Shown: in pieces, positions 1-5,989 of the stretch
Layout: each line of letters begins with the position of its first letter
How positions within the stretch are numbered: position 1 is the first letter of the stretch
From: Rhodonellum sp041748555
GTDB lineage: Bacteria > Bacteroidota > Bacteroidia > Cytophagales > Cyclobacteriaceae
Direction of reading: 5' to 3'
DNA: 5,989 nucleotides
Assembly (NCBI GenBank): GCA_041748555.1
Contig: JBGTDA010000037.1
Span: 1-5,989, forward strand
The notes under the pieces: generated by a model
Seen by the model: only the letters and a program-made list of their open reading frames with translations
Told to the model about the DNA's origin: nothing
Database searches by the model: none
Program-made: the position numbers and the translations under genes

Positions 1-753
1 ATTGGGCGTCATGATCAATCCGCCTTCCATGCCGATATACACCTCTCCGGGTTTAGTGGGATGAAAAACAATTTTCTTGGCTACAGAAGGAGCCTCCAGA
101 AGGTTGAGCCACTCATTCCAGTTGTCTCCTCCGTCTTGAGAGAACATGACAATAGCCTGTTCAATGGCATTTTGGCCACCGGCCCAGATGTTATCCGAAT
201 CATGGGGACTCACCGCGATCACATCAATACCCGAACCGAAGCCTTGCCAAAATCCAAATACCGGCTCCCAGCTTGTCCCCCCGTCTTTAGACCGCGCAAT
301 AACGTATTCGCCGGATGCAAATAGGATAGCTGCATCCTTTGGATCTGCCGTGATATCTAACACGGATTCCCTGGTGCCTTCTCCTCCAAAGCCATTGGTG
401 AAATCAGTCCAGTTTTCACCTCCGTCTGTGGTTTTGAACAAACCTCTCTGAGAATCATCTCCGTCTATCACCGAAACCAGAAATTCATTTTTGCTCAAAA
501 TCAGAAAGGTCTGACAAGCTTGATTTTCAAAACCCAATAAATCCCATGCATTATTTCCGGCATTTCTTCTCAATGAATAAAATCCCTTATCAGTGGCTAC
601 ATAAATTCTGTCATGTGCCACCTTGATTTTATTGACGTTATGGTCACTTAAACCCAGAGAATTCCATTGAATATTGTCCGACGGATCATTCTCAAATAAA
701 GTACAGGTGCTCAAGCCCATAATAATCAGTATGCTTAAAAGTAAATTTTTCAT
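1..753 (-). CDS. Asp-box (BNR) repeat lipoprotein, 3' end outside window
   Basis: The frame is open from ATG at 753-751 to the window edge, giving 251 codons with no stop; the C-terminus is missing. Residues 1-17 look like a lipoprotein signal: a Lys at position 2, a hydrophobic stretch and an L-S-T-C lipobox with Cys17. Thr at -1 is unusual, but Bacteroidota tolerate relaxed lipoboxes. Three Asp-boxes are visible: TTDGGENW (108-115), SKDGGTSW (155-162) and SQDGGDNW (205-212), about 47-50 residues apart, as expected for successive beta-propeller blades. Related sequence lies around VATDKGFYSL (52-61). Such propellers occur in sialidase-like, VPS10-like and Ycf48-like proteins. No catalytic residues can be assigned, so enzyme activity is not claimed; a cell-surface or periplasmic binding role is equally possible. 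The start is supported by the signal peptide directly after it. No Shine-Dalgarno is seen, only an A/T-rich leader. It is divergent from the haem-protein gene. Confidence 0.85.
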   Translation of the reverse strand, partial: MKNLLLSILIIMGLSTCTLFENDPSDNIQWNSLGLSDHNVNKIKVAHDRIYVATDKGFYSLRRNAGNNAWDLLGFENQACQTFLILSKNEFLVSVIDGDDSQRGLFKTTDGGENWTDFTNGFGGEGTRESVLDITADPKDAAILFASGEYVIARSKDGGTSWEPVFGFWQGFGSGIDVIAVSPHDSDNIWAGGQNAIEQAIVMFSQDGGDNWNEWLNLLEAPSVAKKIVFHPTKPGEVYIGMEGGLIMTPN

Positions 754-814
754 GATATATCAAATTAAATTAAGAATATAATTTTAAACGGACCTTCAAT
801 TTTAAGGGGTGTGA

Positions 815-931
815 TTTGTGAGGAAAAACTATTTTCATATCCCTATTGTGCCGACATCCTTTGCTTTTCTACAAAAACGGTTTGAAGACCCCTGCCTTGC
901 AGGTTAGACTGATCTTGATAAAATCCAAAGG
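815..931 (+). pseudogene. Possible in-frame 5' remnant of the truncated haem-protein gene
   Basis: In the same frame as the downstream ORF, codons are open from 815 (after TGA at 812-814) to 904. They are interrupted by a single TAG at 905-907 and then run for eight codons (TDLDKIQR) straight into the ATG at 932. A GTG at 818 could have been a start. Codon choice looks ordinary for the neighbouring genes, and one C-to-T change (CAG to TAG) would explain the stop. I do not recognise the encoded peptide. It does not resemble the propeller sequence expected at this point in the family, so it may come from another gene joined by a deletion, or be chance. The rest of the 754-931 gap is A/T-rich and holds the leader of the divergent lipoprotein gene; no other gene is seen. 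Confidence 0.3.
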
Positions 932-2830
932 ATGTTCCCAGCATTCTGGCGTCAGGCAAAGAAACAGTTTGGTTTTTCCAATGATGAAGTTAGGAGCGGG
1001 ATTCATCCCTACTCGGCCTGGAATGGGGAATTGCCCGGAACTTTGCCCTATGCCGTAGCCCTGGGTGAGACGCCTTCGGGCTTATTGAATGCCAACATGG
1101 CACGGCTTCCAAAGGATTACTTTAATCAGATGTTGTGTACAATATGGGAAGAAAGTACCATTGTCAGGATCAGCTTTGAGGAGAAAGGTGTTTCGGTGAC
1201 AGGAGAAACTGAAGTGATTATAGCAGGAGGGGAGGATTTCAGGCCTGTTGCTTTTGCAGCCGACAGCAAGGGAAATGTGTTTTTTACGGATTGGGCATTA
1301 AGGGATTATCCCAATCACGGAAAAGGGAAAATCTGGAAGCTGCAGGCCAAGGAGGATGTTGCTGTTTTGGAAAGAAATATTGAGCCTTTTCAGGCTCGCA
1401 ATCAGATAAATCAAGTGGAGAATGTCCATCCGGCTGATGTGGATTTTTCAGCTTTGAGAGCAGGACTTCAATCAAATGATCCATTTATGGTTCATGCATC
1501 GGTGTTGGCACTGACCGCAGGTGAATATAAAGACAGCCTGATTTCTTCTGCCGATGACTCCAATCCGGATGTGAGGTTGGGGGTATTGCTGGCTTTACAA
1601 AAATCAAAGGACAAAGAGGTTGAATATCTCGCCAAAGAATTTTTGACAGATAATGATCCCAAAATAAGAAATTCTGCATTAAACTGGATAGGAAAAGCCG
1701 GAATGAAGGAAAGAAGAGAGGACCTTGAGCTGGCCGTTACATCGGGAGAAACTTCAACAGCATTATTTGAAACTTATGTGGAAACGGTAAAATTGCTTCA
1801 ACCTGATTTTATTGCGGATTACCGGACAAAGAAAGATCCGAATTCCAAATCGTTGAAGCGGGAGTTGCCCGAGAATTTTATTTCCTCGATCATTACCAAT
1901 CCTGCCAAACCAATAGCAATTAGGGCTTTTGCCCTGAGGTATTTACATAAGTTTGGAGAGCACAAGGATCTCTTGCTTTCATTTCTGCAAAATGAGAGTC
2001 TTCCCAAAATGCGTTTGGAAGTCATCCACACCGTACAAAATTATCCCGACAAAGACATAGCCGATCAACTTCTGGAGATAGCTTTGAATAAAAATAATCA
2101 GGAGAGGTTTCGATCGGATGCACTTTTGGCCTTTTCTGCCCGGTCTTTGGAAAATTGGGAGGCCATCTTGCCGCTGCTGGATGATAATGAAGAAAACGTG
2201 GCACTTGAAGCAGCCCGATTCCTACGCTCGAAGGCATCCGATGAAAATGTAAAAAAAGCTTTTGAAGACAAACTTGCGACAAATAACATCAATGAACCAA
2301 TGAGGCAGCAGTTGATTTTGGGACTGAACGCCGAACTTCCTGAAAGACCGGACAAGGAGGACGAAAAGCAATGGCAGGTTCTTTTGGAAGGAAATGGATC
2401 TGTGGAACGGGGCCGCAGGGTGTTTTATTCCAATACATCCTTATGCTCAACCTGTCACGCCATGGAGGGAAGAGGGGGTGACTTGGGACCCGAGCTGACT
2501 AATGTGGGAAAATCCAAGGGCAGAAATCAATTGATATCATCCATACTCGATCCATCCGCAGAAATGGGCCCTGAATGGCAGGGCTGGTACATCAGACAAA
2601 AAGATGCCACACTTCATCAAGGTCGGCAGATAGATGTGGGAGGAAACAATATAAGGCTTTTTACTCAGGCTGAAGGATTTATCAATGTAGAAAAAAATGA
2701 TATTGAAGAATATGGAATCATAAAAGAATCCCTGATGCCTGAAGGTCTGGAAAAAAGATTGACCGATCAGGACATCAGGGATTTGTTGGTTTTCTTGAAT
2801 ATTAGGCAACAAAAAAGTTTTGCTTTTTGA
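932..2830 (+). CDS. N-terminally truncated PVC-type dehydrogenase/cytochrome with HEAT repeats and CxxCH haem domain; probable pseudogene
   Basis: The 632-codon frame carries the C-terminal architecture of PVC-type membrane-bound dehydrogenase/cytochrome proteins (TIGR02604 N-domain, HEAT repeats, TIGR02603 haem domain). Residues 21-137 match the end of the sorbosone-dehydrogenase-like propeller: RSGIHPYSAWNGELPGTLP (21-39), EDFRP (101-105), GNVFFTDW (114-121) and HGKGKIWKL (129-137). About 172-460 is an alpha-helical HEAT-like repeat region. The haem domain spans about 480-632, with C505-S-T-C508-H509, a following GRGGDLGPELTNVG segment, and the family's MPEGL motif, whose Met602 is the likely distal haem ligand. 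Full-length relatives are usually about 900-1100 residues and exported. This ORF has no signal peptide and lacks most of the propeller, while haem attachment to CxxCH requires export. It is therefore probably a 5'-deleted gene, although the remaining frame is intact. The true start is lost; ATG932 is simply the first available. No promoter or ribosome-binding site was found. The stop is 36 bp from the convergent transpeptidase gene. Confidence 0.82.
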   Translation: MFPAFWRQAKKQFGFSNDEVRSGIHPYSAWNGELPGTLPYAVALGETPSGLLNANMARLPKDYFNQMLCTIWEESTIVRISFEEKGVSVTGETEVIIAGGEDFRPVAFAADSKGNVFFTDWALRDYPNHGKGKIWKLQAKEDVAVLERNIEPFQARNQINQVENVHPADVDFSALRAGLQSNDPFMVHASVLALTAGEYKDSLISSADDSNPDVRLGVLLALQKSKDKEVEYLAKEFLTDNDPKIRNSALNWIGKAGMKERREDLELAVTSGETSTALFETYVETVKLLQPDFIADYRTKKDPNSKSLKRELPENFISSIITNPAKPIAIRAFALRYLHKFGEHKDLLLSFLQNESLPKMRLEVIHTVQNYPDKDIADQLLEIALNKNNQERFRSDALLAFSARSLENWEAILPLLDDNEENVALEAARFLRSKASDENVKKAFEDKLATNNINEPMRQQLILGLNAELPERPDKEDEKQWQVLLEGNGSVERGRRVFYSNTSLCSTCHAMEGRGGDLGPELTNVGKSKGRNQLISSILDPSAEMGPEWQGWYIRQKDATLHQGRQIDVGGNNIRLFTQAEGFINVEKNDIEEYGIIKESLMPEGLEKRLTDQDIRDLLVFLNIRQQKSFAF

Positions 2831-2866
2831 ACTCAATATTTTGTGACTTGGTGCTATAGGCTTTCT

Positions 2867-4483
2867 TTACAGAAAGTATTTCGACACCGGAAGATTCATT
2901 GCCTCAGCAAGTTTTTTGTCCATTCCGTAAATATCTTTTCTGACATCAGGTTGATTTCCGTTTTTCCAAACTGAGAGATAAAGAATCCATACCTCTTGGG
3001 ATTCTTCAAGGCTCACATTTTTTTCCTCTTCCAGATTCATGGATTCAGAAATCTCCTCCTCATCCCAGCCCTCTTTTTCCTCCAACAGTAAAGTGGCAAA
3101 CTCAAGGGGTTTTTCCATACGGATACATCCTGAACTGAATGTTCTTTCATCAACGGAAAACAAAGATTTAGCAGGGGAGTCGTGGATATATATACTGTAG
3201 TCATTCGGGAACATGAATTTGACCTGACCTAAAGGGTTTTCCAATCCGGGAGATTGTCTGATCATATAGGGAAAATCTTCTTTGTCCTCCAATTTATCCC
3301 AATCAATTTTTTTAGGATTTACCTCATTTTCGTCAAAATCAAGCACTTTCATATTGTTCTCGGCCAAATAACCCAAATCCTTTTGAATTGACGGAATAGC
3401 GTCTTCCCAAAGGATGGTTTCCGGAAGTGTCCACGTGGGACTGAAAACCAGGTAAGTCATCTCGGATTGAAACACGGGCGTCTGCCTGTAATCTTTTCCT
3501 ACCACAACCCTGGAGGTCAAAATGGTGTCCCCACCCTGAATATAGAAGAACCTATAATCAGGAATATTGACAATCACTTTGTTTTTCTCGGTATCCGTAA
3601 AGTCAGGTAACCATCTCATGCGCTCAAGATTAACCTTCAACTTTGTAATAAGATCGGATTGACTGTAGTTGATTGCTTCAATAAAGTCTTCGCCGATGAT
3701 GCCATCATCAATCAGCCCATGTCTTTTCTGGAAATCCTTTACTACCGGTACCAATTCCTCGCTGTAAATTTTTGCATCTTCCTCGGGTCGGGAAATCTCG
3801 GAATCCCACATCGACAACTTTTGTCTTATTATGGGAATTGCATTGTGCGTGACTCCAGGTTCAATTTTCCCTTCAAAGGAGAGAACCGTTTGAGTCTCTG
3901 TTTCCTTAACCGGATTTGATATCAATTCTTCCAGTATGGTCCTCAATTCCTGATACCTTGGATTTTCAGGGCGCAATTCATTTAGGACATCTGAAACGGA
4001 CTCTCCCTGAGCTATTGAGAGCAGTACTTCTTGATATTCAACTGTAGGGCTTTTGCGCTCCATCTTCCATTCAATATTGATTTTGGAAGGGTCTACTTTT
4101 CCTATGTTCAGATCAGAAGCCAATGTCAAAAAGGATGTGCTTAATTCAATATCCAAATCGGCAAGAGCGGCCGCATCTTCGGATTTTCTCAGCTCATCCA
4201 CGAGCAGTGATTGTTCTTTCGTGAAATAATCGGTTTTTTCCAAACCGTCGAATTCAATTTCTTCCAAGGCTTCAACAAAATTTTCTCCCTGAGCTTTCAT
4301 TCCGCCTCTTTGAACCCAAATCGGTTTGAAATCATTTTCGATATAAGCATTGACCAAACTTTCATTTCCGATATCCTTAATTCTGGATTCGATAATATCA
4401 GCAATTTCGGTTTGTGTGGTTTTTTGTTCGCAGGAAAAAATAAGGGTGGTGATAGCTATAAAACTGAATATTCTGAATTTCAT
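2867..4483 (-). CDS. L,D-transpeptidase (YcbB/LdtD-like), lipoprotein
   Basis: This 538-residue protein is predicted to form 3-3 (L,D) cross-links in peptidoglycan, or otherwise use tetrapeptide donors, from the periplasmic side. Residues 1-18 are a lipoprotein signal ending L-I-F-S-C18, so it is probably membrane-anchored, unlike the E. coli enzyme. About 25-195 is a helical scaffold-type region. About 205-275 contains a peptidoglycan-binding_1-like segment (VPVVKDFQKRHGLIDDGIIG, 245-264). The NLERMRWLPD signature (285-294) leads into a YkuD catalytic domain at about 302-480. Catalytic residues are visible: His434 in IYIHDSP and Cys453 in FSSGCIRM. The long segment at about 350-420, between the first strands and the catalytic motif, fits the capping subdomain of YcbB-type enzymes. 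An acidic, Glu-rich stretch (about 468-500) separates the active site from a final DIYGMDKKL region typical of Bacteroidota members. The start is fixed by the signal peptide; the leader is A-rich without Shine-Dalgarno. No neighbour points to a specialised role. Confidence 0.93.
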   Translation of the reverse strand: MKFRIFSFIAITTLIFSCEQKTTQTEIADIIESRIKDIGNESLVNAYIENDFKPIWVQRGGMKAQGENFVEALEEIEFDGLEKTDYFTKEQSLLVDELRKSEDAAALADLDIELSTSFLTLASDLNIGKVDPSKINIEWKMERKSPTVEYQEVLLSIAQGESVSDVLNELRPENPRYQELRTILEELISNPVKETETQTVLSFEGKIEPGVTHNAIPIIRQKLSMWDSEISRPEEDAKIYSEELVPVVKDFQKRHGLIDDGIIGEDFIEAINYSQSDLITKLKVNLERMRWLPDFTDTEKNKVIVNIPDYRFFYIQGGDTILTSRVVVGKDYRQTPVFQSEMTYLVFSPTWTLPETILWEDAIPSIQKDLGYLAENNMKVLDFDENEVNPKKIDWDKLEDKEDFPYMIRQSPGLENPLGQVKFMFPNDYSIYIHDSPAKSLFSVDERTFSSGCIRMEKPLEFATLLLEEKEGWDEEEISESMNLEEEKNVSLEESQEVWILYLSVWKNGNQPDVRKDIYGMDKKLAEAMNLPVSKYFL

Positions 4484-4498
4484 AAATTTTTACTAAGG

Positions 4499-4513
4499 TT
4501 GATTAAAAATCAA
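4499..4513. repeat. 15-bp palindrome in the leader of the transpeptidase gene
   Basis: TTGATTAAAAATCAA is a perfect inverted repeat with 6-bp arms and a 3-bp centre, lying 16-30 bases upstream of the transpeptidase start codon. It could be an operator for a dimeric regulator or a weak leader hairpin. A 6-bp A/T-rich palindrome can also arise by chance in such a gap, so function is only a guess. Confidence 0.35.
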
Positions 4514-4603
4514 ATTGCAAATGTTATGCCCAAAGATTCAGCAGCTTTTTATTAATTGATGCCAATGATTCTAAAGGTTCAGGTAAAAATATTACAGCAT
4601 ATC

Positions 4604-4611
4604 CAAATTTA
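4604..4611 (-). promoter_or_regulatory. Candidate Bacteroidota -7 promoter element for the transpeptidase gene
   Basis: On the minus strand this reads TAAATTTG, a full match to the Bacteroidota -7 consensus TAnnTTTG. It lies 120 bases upstream of the transpeptidase start and would give a leader of roughly 110 bases. No clear -33 TTG element is found at the expected distance, and the region is A/T-rich, so a chance match is quite possible. Confidence 0.25.
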
Positions 4612-4644
4612 ATTTTATCGGGGACATGTTGGGTTTGTGGATTC

Positions 4645-4671
4645 TCCCAAGTCAAACCTCAGATCTTGGGA
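4645..4671 (-). terminator. Possible stem-loop at the stop codon of the oxidoreductase gene
   Basis: TCCCAAG (4645-4651) and CTTGGGA (4665-4671) form a perfect 7-bp stem with a 13-base loop that contains the TGA stop codon (4659-4661, minus strand). On the minus-strand transcript it would form as translation ends. No U-tract follows, so it is not a classical intrinsic terminator; it could be a 3'-end stabilising or attenuating structure. It competes with the dyad at 4661-4688 for the same CTTGGG arm. Confidence 0.3.
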
Positions 4672-5987
4672 AATTCCCAAGGTGATCTGTAATCGGGTTT
4701 GATCAGTAGATTGGCTTTTTTATTATTCACAAATTGTTGCTTACTGTCGTCCCAATTCAGCACCGACTCCTGGATTCGCCCTGCAATGTTGGGAATGTGT
4801 GCATATAAAGCGGCGATTCTGCCGGTCTCGGGAGGACAGATTGGGGTTTCTCTGGATTTTATACATTCCAAAAAATTCTTGGCATGCAGATCATGGGATT
4901 CTTTTCCTTCCGTAAAGGCAACCGGCGGGACTTTGTGGGTTTTTGATTCACCATCCCATTCAGGAAAAATCCGGAAGGATCTTCTGTCAGCCACAATTGT
5001 CGCTTTCTCACCGATGAAAGCAATCCCATAGGGTTTTTCAAAAGATCCCTGTTGCAAGCCAGCGGTCATGTCCCAGTTGATGACGAATTCCGGATTGGGA
5101 TAGCTTACGTTCATGGTGTCAAAGGTATCCCTTTGCCGGATTTCAGAAGAGGTATTGGCGGCGTATGTAATCACTTCTTTTGGAGCAGCGGGTTTTCCCA
5201 TTGCCCATATACCCATATCAATCAGATGCACACCCCAGTCAGTCATGAGTCCACCGCCGTAGTCCCAAAAGTGTCTCCAGCTGCCGTGAAATCTGTTGGG
5301 ATTGAAGGGCCTTTTGGGAGCAGGTCCGAGCCAAAAATCATAGTCAACACCCTCTGGTGACGTCCCGTCGGGTTGAGGAATCGGTCCAATTCCATAGTTG
5401 AAGTTTGACCAGATGTTTACCTTTCTGAGCTTTCCGATTTCTCCGTTTTGGATCATCCTGATCGGTTCGCTGAAAGAATAGCCACTTCGCTGCTGTTGTC
5501 CCACCTGAACGATGCTTTTGTAATATTCGGCTGCTTCCACCATCACCTTGCATTCTGCAATTGAATTTGCCAGCGGTTTTTCAACATAAACATCTTTGCC
5601 TGCCTGACATGCCGAGACCATATGCAGGCAATGCCAATGGTCCGGTGATGCAACGATTACCGCATCAATGTCTTTTTGCTCAAGCATTTGCCGAAAATCA
5701 CGATAGGCTTTTGGAGTTTGGTTATAATCTTTTTGCACCTCATTGATTCTTCTTTGCAAAACATTTGAATCCACATCGCAGATAGCTGCACAGTTTACCC
5801 CTTCCACATTGAGATGATGTTTAAGAACATTGAAGCCATGCCCGTTGCAACCGATGAGGGCGATGTTGATTTGATCACTTGGTGCTGTGGTTGCGGACCA
5901 CACTTGCGAAGGAATGATCGAAAACAATCCGATACCGGTGGCTGCAGTGCCCGCTTTTTCAATAAATCTTCTTCTGCTTGGCTTCAT
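4659..5987 (-). CDS. Gfo/Idh/MocA family oxidoreductase with Tat signal
   Basis: The 442-residue protein is complete and belongs to the NAD(P)-dependent Gfo/Idh/MocA family, whose members oxidise, reduce or rearrange sugars, inositols and related polyols. Residues 4-8 (SRRRF) plus the following hydrophobic stretch (about 12-30) form a twin-arginine export signal, with cleavage expected near 29-36. This implies folding with cofactor in the cytoplasm before export. The Rossmann domain shows IALIGCNGHG (42-51), in which Asn48 replaces a Gly of the textbook glycine motif, as seen in many exported relatives. It also shows SPDHWH (114-119) and the family EKP motif (136-138). The C-terminal substrate domain contains GGGLMTDWGVHLID (244-257), with His254 a probable active-site residue, and the conserved H-x-x-NFLECIKS segment (368-378). 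Length is normal for the exported subgroup. The substrate cannot be read from sequence; glycoside or keto-sugar chemistry is a plausible inference. Only two bases of upstream sequence are visible, so its promoter and upstream partner are unknown. Confidence 0.93.
   Translation of the reverse strand: MKPSRRRFIEKAGTAATGIGLFSIIPSQVWSATTAPSDQINIALIGCNGHGFNVLKHHLNVEGVNCAAICDVDSNVLQRRINEVQKDYNQTPKAYRDFRQMLEQKDIDAVIVASPDHWHCLHMVSACQAGKDVYVEKPLANSIAECKVMVEAAEYYKSIVQVGQQQRSGYSFSEPIRMIQNGEIGKLRKVNIWSNFNYGIGPIPQPDGTSPEGVDYDFWLGPAPKRPFNPNRFHGSWRHFWDYGGGLMTDWGVHLIDMGIWAMGKPAAPKEVITYAANTSSEIRQRDTFDTMNVSYPNPEFVINWDMTAGLQQGSFEKPYGIAFIGEKATIVADRRSFRIFPEWDGESKTHKVPPVAFTEGKESHDLHAKNFLECIKSRETPICPPETGRIAALYAHIPNIAGRIQESVLNWDDSKQQFVNNKKANLLIKPDYRSPWEFPKI
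4661..4688. repeat. Long imperfect dyad covering the last codons of the oxidoreductase gene
   Basis: AGATCTTGGGAA (4661-4672) pairs with TTCCCAA (4674-4680) and GATCT (4684-4688), with three unpaired bases (4681-4683). The core CTTGGGAAATTCCCAAG is a perfect 17-bp palindrome around A4673. Allowing a realistic 5-base tip, a transcript could form about ten base pairs with a bulge. The bases also encode the normal C-terminus SPWEFPKI, so the symmetry may be partly a by-product of coding. Confidence 0.4.
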
Positions 5988-5989
5988 TT

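Noticed and set aside
754..790. Minus-strand TTAATTTG just upstream of the lipoprotein start as a -7 promoter element
   Set aside because: It has one mismatch to TAnnTTTG, no TTG at the expected -33 distance, and would leave almost no leader; indistinguishable from A/T-rich background.
846..1058. Overlapping 70-codon frame at the start of the haem-protein gene, considered as the displaced N-terminus after a frameshift
   Set aside because: It begins at TTG, its peptide has no resemblance to propeller sequence, and from about 992 it simply overlaps the correct frame. A frameshift therefore does not rescue the missing N-terminal domain.
2022..2836. Several minus-strand frames of 85-99 codons opposite the haem-protein gene
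   Set aside because: They mutually overlap, have no recognisable motifs, and cover the conserved HEAT and haem regions of the sense strand.
2861..2876. Hairpin CTTTC-TTTACA-GAAAG between the convergent genes, as a possible bidirectional terminator
   Set aside because: The stem is only 5 bp, A/T-rich, has no U-tract on either strand, and overlaps the transpeptidase stop codon; too weak to call.
4211..4555. 114-codon plus-strand frame opposite the transpeptidase N-terminus
   Set aside because: It lies almost entirely antisense to a gene with clear domains and shows no recognisable family; a shadow frame.
932..5987. An operon or novel defence-like system made of the haem protein, transpeptidase and oxidoreductase
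   Set aside because: The genes are on different strands, separated by gaps of 36 and 175 bp, and belong to known metabolic and cell-wall families; nothing suggests a joint new system.

Overview
The window looks like ordinary chromosome of a Bacteroidota bacterium, most likely a marine or environmental member of the Cytophagales (Cyclobacteriaceae-like). This is inferred from several traits together. Two proteins have lipoprotein signals with relaxed lipoboxes. Start codons are preceded by A/T-rich leaders without Shine-Dalgarno sequences. One L,D-transpeptidase is of the long YcbB-like lipoprotein type. A Tat-exported Gfo/Idh/MocA oxidoreductase sits near a PVC-type haem protein, a pairing common in carbohydrate-degrading Bacteroidota and Planctomycetes. 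No RNA genes, insertion sequences, CRISPR arrays or integrase signals were seen.

Layout. (1) 1-753, minus strand: the N-terminal 251 codons of a predicted lipoprotein with three Asp-box (BNR) repeats; its 3' end lies outside the window. (2) 754-931: a 178-bp divergent gap holding the lipoprotein's 5' region and a short open frame, broken by one TAG, that is in phase with the next gene. (3) 932-2830, plus strand: the C-terminal part of a PVC-type membrane-bound dehydrogenase/cytochrome. It has the tail of the propeller, HEAT-like repeats and a CxxCH haem domain, but lacks most of the propeller and any export signal, so it is probably a 5'-deleted gene. (4) 2867-4483, minus strand, convergent with it after 36 bp: a complete 538-residue L,D-transpeptidase lipoprotein. 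(5) 4484-4658: a 175-bp gap with a candidate promoter element, a palindrome just upstream of the transpeptidase start, and overlapping dyads at the end of the next gene. (6) 4659-5987, minus strand: a complete 442-residue Gfo/Idh/MocA family oxidoreductase with a twin-arginine signal.

How they work together. The oxidoreductase and the haem protein belong to families often found together in extracytoplasmic sugar oxidation, but here they are on opposite strands and separated by a cell-wall gene, so no operon is evident. The transpeptidase is probably an independent cell-envelope maintenance gene. I found no convincing new multi-gene system. The points most worth a second look are the decapitated cytochrome with its upstream in-frame remnant and the nested dyads around the stop codon of the oxidoreductase gene.
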